64,000 nt of DNA from Limnohabitans_A sp048020265 (GTDB taxonomy: Bacteria; Pseudomonadota; Gammaproteobacteria; Burkholderiales; Burkholderiaceae_C): assembly GCF_048020265.1 (NCBI RefSeq), contig NZ_CP171843.1, positions 310,001 to 374,000 on the forward strand. Direction: 5' to 3'. The notes under the pieces were generated by a model that was not told the origin of the DNA, did no database searches, and saw only the letters and a program-made list of their open reading frames with translations. The translations under genes and the position numbers were made by a program. Shown piece after piece: positions 62,209 to 64,000 of the stretch. The stretch's first letter is position 1. Every line of letters starts with the position of its first letter.

Positions 62209-62826
62209 TCATAGCCCGAAGTCAGCGGCAACTTGGGCCACTTCCGCCTCCAATTCGGCCAGACTCAGGCCTTGGTTGAAGATCACCACATCGGCGCAAG
62301 CCAGGCGCTGCGCACGGTTCGCTTGCAGGGACACGATGCGGTCAATTTCTTCGGCGACCAGGCCGCTGCGGGCCATGACGCGCTGGCGTTGGGTGTCGGC
62401 GTCGCAGTCCACCACGACCACCCGGTCCACCTGTTTGCGCCAGCGTTCGCCCGACTCCACCAGCAAGGGCACATCGAACACCAGCACGCGATGACCGCTG
62501 TGCACGGCGGCTTGCGCTTGCTCGGCCGTGATCTGGCTCACCAAGGGGTGAATGATGGCTTCGAGCTGTTTTTTGGCTTCGGGATTCTGGAAGACGGTTT
62601 CGCGCATGGCTTGTCGGTCCATCGCGCCTTGGGTGTCGATCATGGCGGGCCCGAAGGCCTGCGCAATGGCGGCGATGGCCTGGCCGCCCGGCGCGGTCAC
62701 GCTGCGTGAAATCGCGTCGGCATCGATCACGGCAGCCCCCCGGGCGGCCAGCATGCCAGCCACGGTGCTTTTGCCGCTGCCGATGCCGCCCGTCAGGCCA
62801 ATGCGCCAAATTCGTTGAGTGCTCAT
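62209..62826 (-). CDS. coaE: Dephospho-CoA kinase
   Basis: Last enzyme of CoA synthesis (205 aa). P-loop GLTGGIGSGKST is at about 10-21, followed by VIDADAISRSV, HPLV, and VFDVPLLVESG. The ATG at 62826 overlaps the pilD stop in ATGA. Confidence 0.96.
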   Translation of the reverse strand: MSTQRIWRIGLTGGIGSGKSTVAGMLAARGAAVIDADAISRSVTAPGGQAIAAIAQAFGPAMIDTQGAMDRQAMRETVFQNPEAKKQLEAIIHPLVSQITAEQAQAAVHSGHRVLVFDVPLLVESGERWRKQVDRVVVVDCDADTQRQRVMARSGLVAEEIDRIVSLQANRAQRLACADVVIFNQGLSLAELEAEVAQVAADFGL

Positions 62827-63665
62827 GGTGTTGCAGCAGGCAAGCCGGGCAGGGGCCCCAAGGCCATGACCCACAGGCCCGCCAAGGCCAAAAAAGGACC
62901 AAAAGGAATATAGCCGTCTTCGGGCATGCGCTGGCGCAGGCGCAAGAGCAGGCCACCAGCAACGCCCGTGATCGATGCGATCAGAACGAGTGACAGCAAA
63001 GCGGGCCAGCCCAGCCAGGCACCCAGGGCCGCCAGCAGTTTGAAGTCGCCTTGGCCCATGCCCTCTTTGCCGGTCAGGCCCTTGAACAGCCAAAACACCG
63101 TCCATAAAAACACATAACCTGCCACAGCCCCCCACAAGGCTGTGCTCAGGCCGACATGGCTCAGACCCAGGCTGGCGGCGAGCAGGCCTGACCAGACCAA
63201 AGGCTGGGTGATGGCATCGGGCAGCAAGGTGGTGTCGGCGTCGATGGCGGCCAGGGTGATCAAGGCGCTCGCAAAACCTGCCCAGGCCAGGGCGCTCAAG
63301 CTCAAGCCGTACTGGCCGAAGCTCCACACAAACACGGCGGCAGTGGCCAGCTCGATGGCCGGGTAACGCCAGCCAATGCTGCAGGCGCACTGGCTGCAGC
63401 GGCCTTGGAGGCGCAGGTAGCTGAGGACAGGGATTTTTTCAATCCACGTCAGCACGTGGCCACACTGGGGGCAATGCGAACCGGGGACGGCGATGTTGTA
63501 AGGGCGGACTGCAGGGCATTCTGCGCCATCTTCGGCATGGGCTCTGGCAGCCGCCCATTGCGCCTCCAGCATGCGGGGCAAGCGGTGGATGACCACATTC
63601 AAAAAGCTGCCCACCACCAGGCCCAGCAGCGCCACTGCGCCCCAAAGGAGTCCATCAGCGGCCAT
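62823..63665 (-). CDS. pilD: Prepilin peptidase / N-methyltransferase PilD
   Basis: Membrane aspartic protease (280 aa) that cleaves and N-methylates type IV prepilins. The zinc-type cysteine pairs are C65/C68 (CPQC) and C90/C93 (CSQC). The catalytic Asp motifs are AIDADTTLLPD (D142 or D144) and GQGDFKLL. Eight hydrophobic segments are seen. The Met at 63665 begins one base after the pilC stop. Confidence 0.95.
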   Translation of the reverse strand: MAADGLLWGAVALLGLVVGSFLNVVIHRLPRMLEAQWAAARAHAEDGAECPAVRPYNIAVPGSHCPQCGHVLTWIEKIPVLSYLRLQGRCSQCACSIGWRYPAIELATAAVFVWSFGQYGLSLSALAWAGFASALITLAAIDADTTLLPDAITQPLVWSGLLAASLGLSHVGLSTALWGAVAGYVFLWTVFWLFKGLTGKEGMGQGDFKLLAALGAWLGWPALLSLVLIASITGVAGGLLLRLRQRMPEDGYIPFGPFLALAGLWVMALGPLPGLPAATP

Positions 63666-63666
63666 C

Positions 63667-64000
63667 TCAGAACACCTGACCCAAGCGAAATATCGGCAAA
63701 TACATGGCCACGAGAATACCGCCAATCAGACCGCCCAGCACGACAATGATCAAGGGTTCGAGCAAACTCGACAAACCATTGACCCGGTCGTCCACTTCGG
63801 TTTCCATCAAACCCCCTGCACGCGCCAGCAAGCTGTCCATGGCCCCGGTTTCTTCGCCCGTGGCGCACAGCTGGACGATCATGTCTGGAAAGCGCCCGCT
63901 GCGGGCCATGCCTTCACTCAGTCGGCTGCCTTGGACCACTTGCCTTTGCAGCTGTGTCGTCACGCGTTCATACACCGCGTGGTCGCAGGCCTGTGCCACT
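63667..64000 (-). CDS. pilC: Type IV pilus platform protein PilC, C-terminal part
   Basis: Partial gene: 110 codons of the 3' end, with the 5' part beyond the window. It shows the second T2SSF domain: SRLSEGMARSGRFPDMIVQLCATGEETGAMDSLL, then LEPLIIVVLGGLIGGILVAMYLPIFRLGQVF, the conserved C-terminal membrane segment. With pilD it completes platform and prepilin processing for the pil cluster at 11-15 kb. Confidence 0.93.
   Translation of the reverse strand, partial: VAQACDHAVYERVTTQLQRQVVQGSRLSEGMARSGRFPDMIVQLCATGEETGAMDSLLARAGGLMETEVDDRVNGLSSLLEPLIIVVLGGLIGGILVAMYLPIFRLGQVF

Overview
This 64 kb window is a gene-dense chromosomal segment of a betaproteobacterium, most likely order Burkholderiales, family Comamonadaceae (Limnohabitans/Rhodoferax-like). 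The assignment is inferred from G+C-rich coding sequence, System II cytochrome c maturation (ResB/CcsA), a cytochrome bc1 operon followed by sspA-sspB, and the orders mrcA/pil/aroK/aroB, murA-his-tat, and pilC-pilD-coaE-zapD-yacG. No rRNA, CRISPR array, prophage or plasmid functions were seen. Almost everything is core housekeeping.

Layout. 0-6.8 kb: engB, a diheme cytochrome c4, resB-ccsA, then the periplasmic methionine sulfoxide reductase pair msrP-msrQ. 6.8-11.1 kb: lysA with lptM, cyaY (frataxin) and PBP1a (mrcA). 11.2-20.8 kb: a shortened type IV pilus assembly cluster (pilM, pilN, a PilO-PilP-like fusion, a short pilQ), aroK, aroB, dgt, an MFS transporter, a DUF1415 gene and a methyltransferase gene. 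20.8-23.8 kb is the only accessory patch: a PDZ-domain lipoprotein gene broken by a complete IS3-family element, next to a REP-associated tyrosine transposase gene flanked by inverted near-palindromic repeats. 23.8-30 kb: gltB-gltD glutamate synthase. 30-36 kb: the Mla phospholipid-transport genes (mlaF, E, D, A, C, B), a second ABC-2-type exporter pair and a BolA-family gene. 36-45 kb: murA and a full histidine operon (hisG, D, C, B, H, A, F, I, E) with a mutarotase-like gene between hisA and hisF. 45-51 kb: hinT, tatABC, a DegS/HtrA-type protease, a Nif3-family gene, pdxA, mscL. 51-55 kb: petABC (cytochrome bc1), sspA-sspB, tRNA-Thr(TGU). 55-64 kb: a DciA-like gene, secA, argJ, a DUF815 ATPase, mutT, yacG, zapD, coaE, pilD and the 3' end of pilC.

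How the genes fit together. Three envelope themes recur: electron transfer and periplasmic redox (cytochrome c4, ResB/CcsA, MsrPQ, bc1, with Tat exporting MsrP and probably the Rieske protein), type IV pilus or DNA-uptake machinery (the pil cluster plus PilC and the PilD prepilin peptidase at the far end), and outer-membrane lipid homeostasis (Mla). Very many adjacent genes overlap by ATGA or GTGA, so translational coupling is widespread. No gene-free stretch longer than about 300 bases exists outside the broken lipoprotein/IS patch.

The best candidates for follow-up are the reduced pil cluster with its apparent PilO-PilP fusion, the repeat-flanked transposase unit, the IS insertion that appears to have come with a deletion, and a terminator-like hairpin ending one base before the mlaF start codon.
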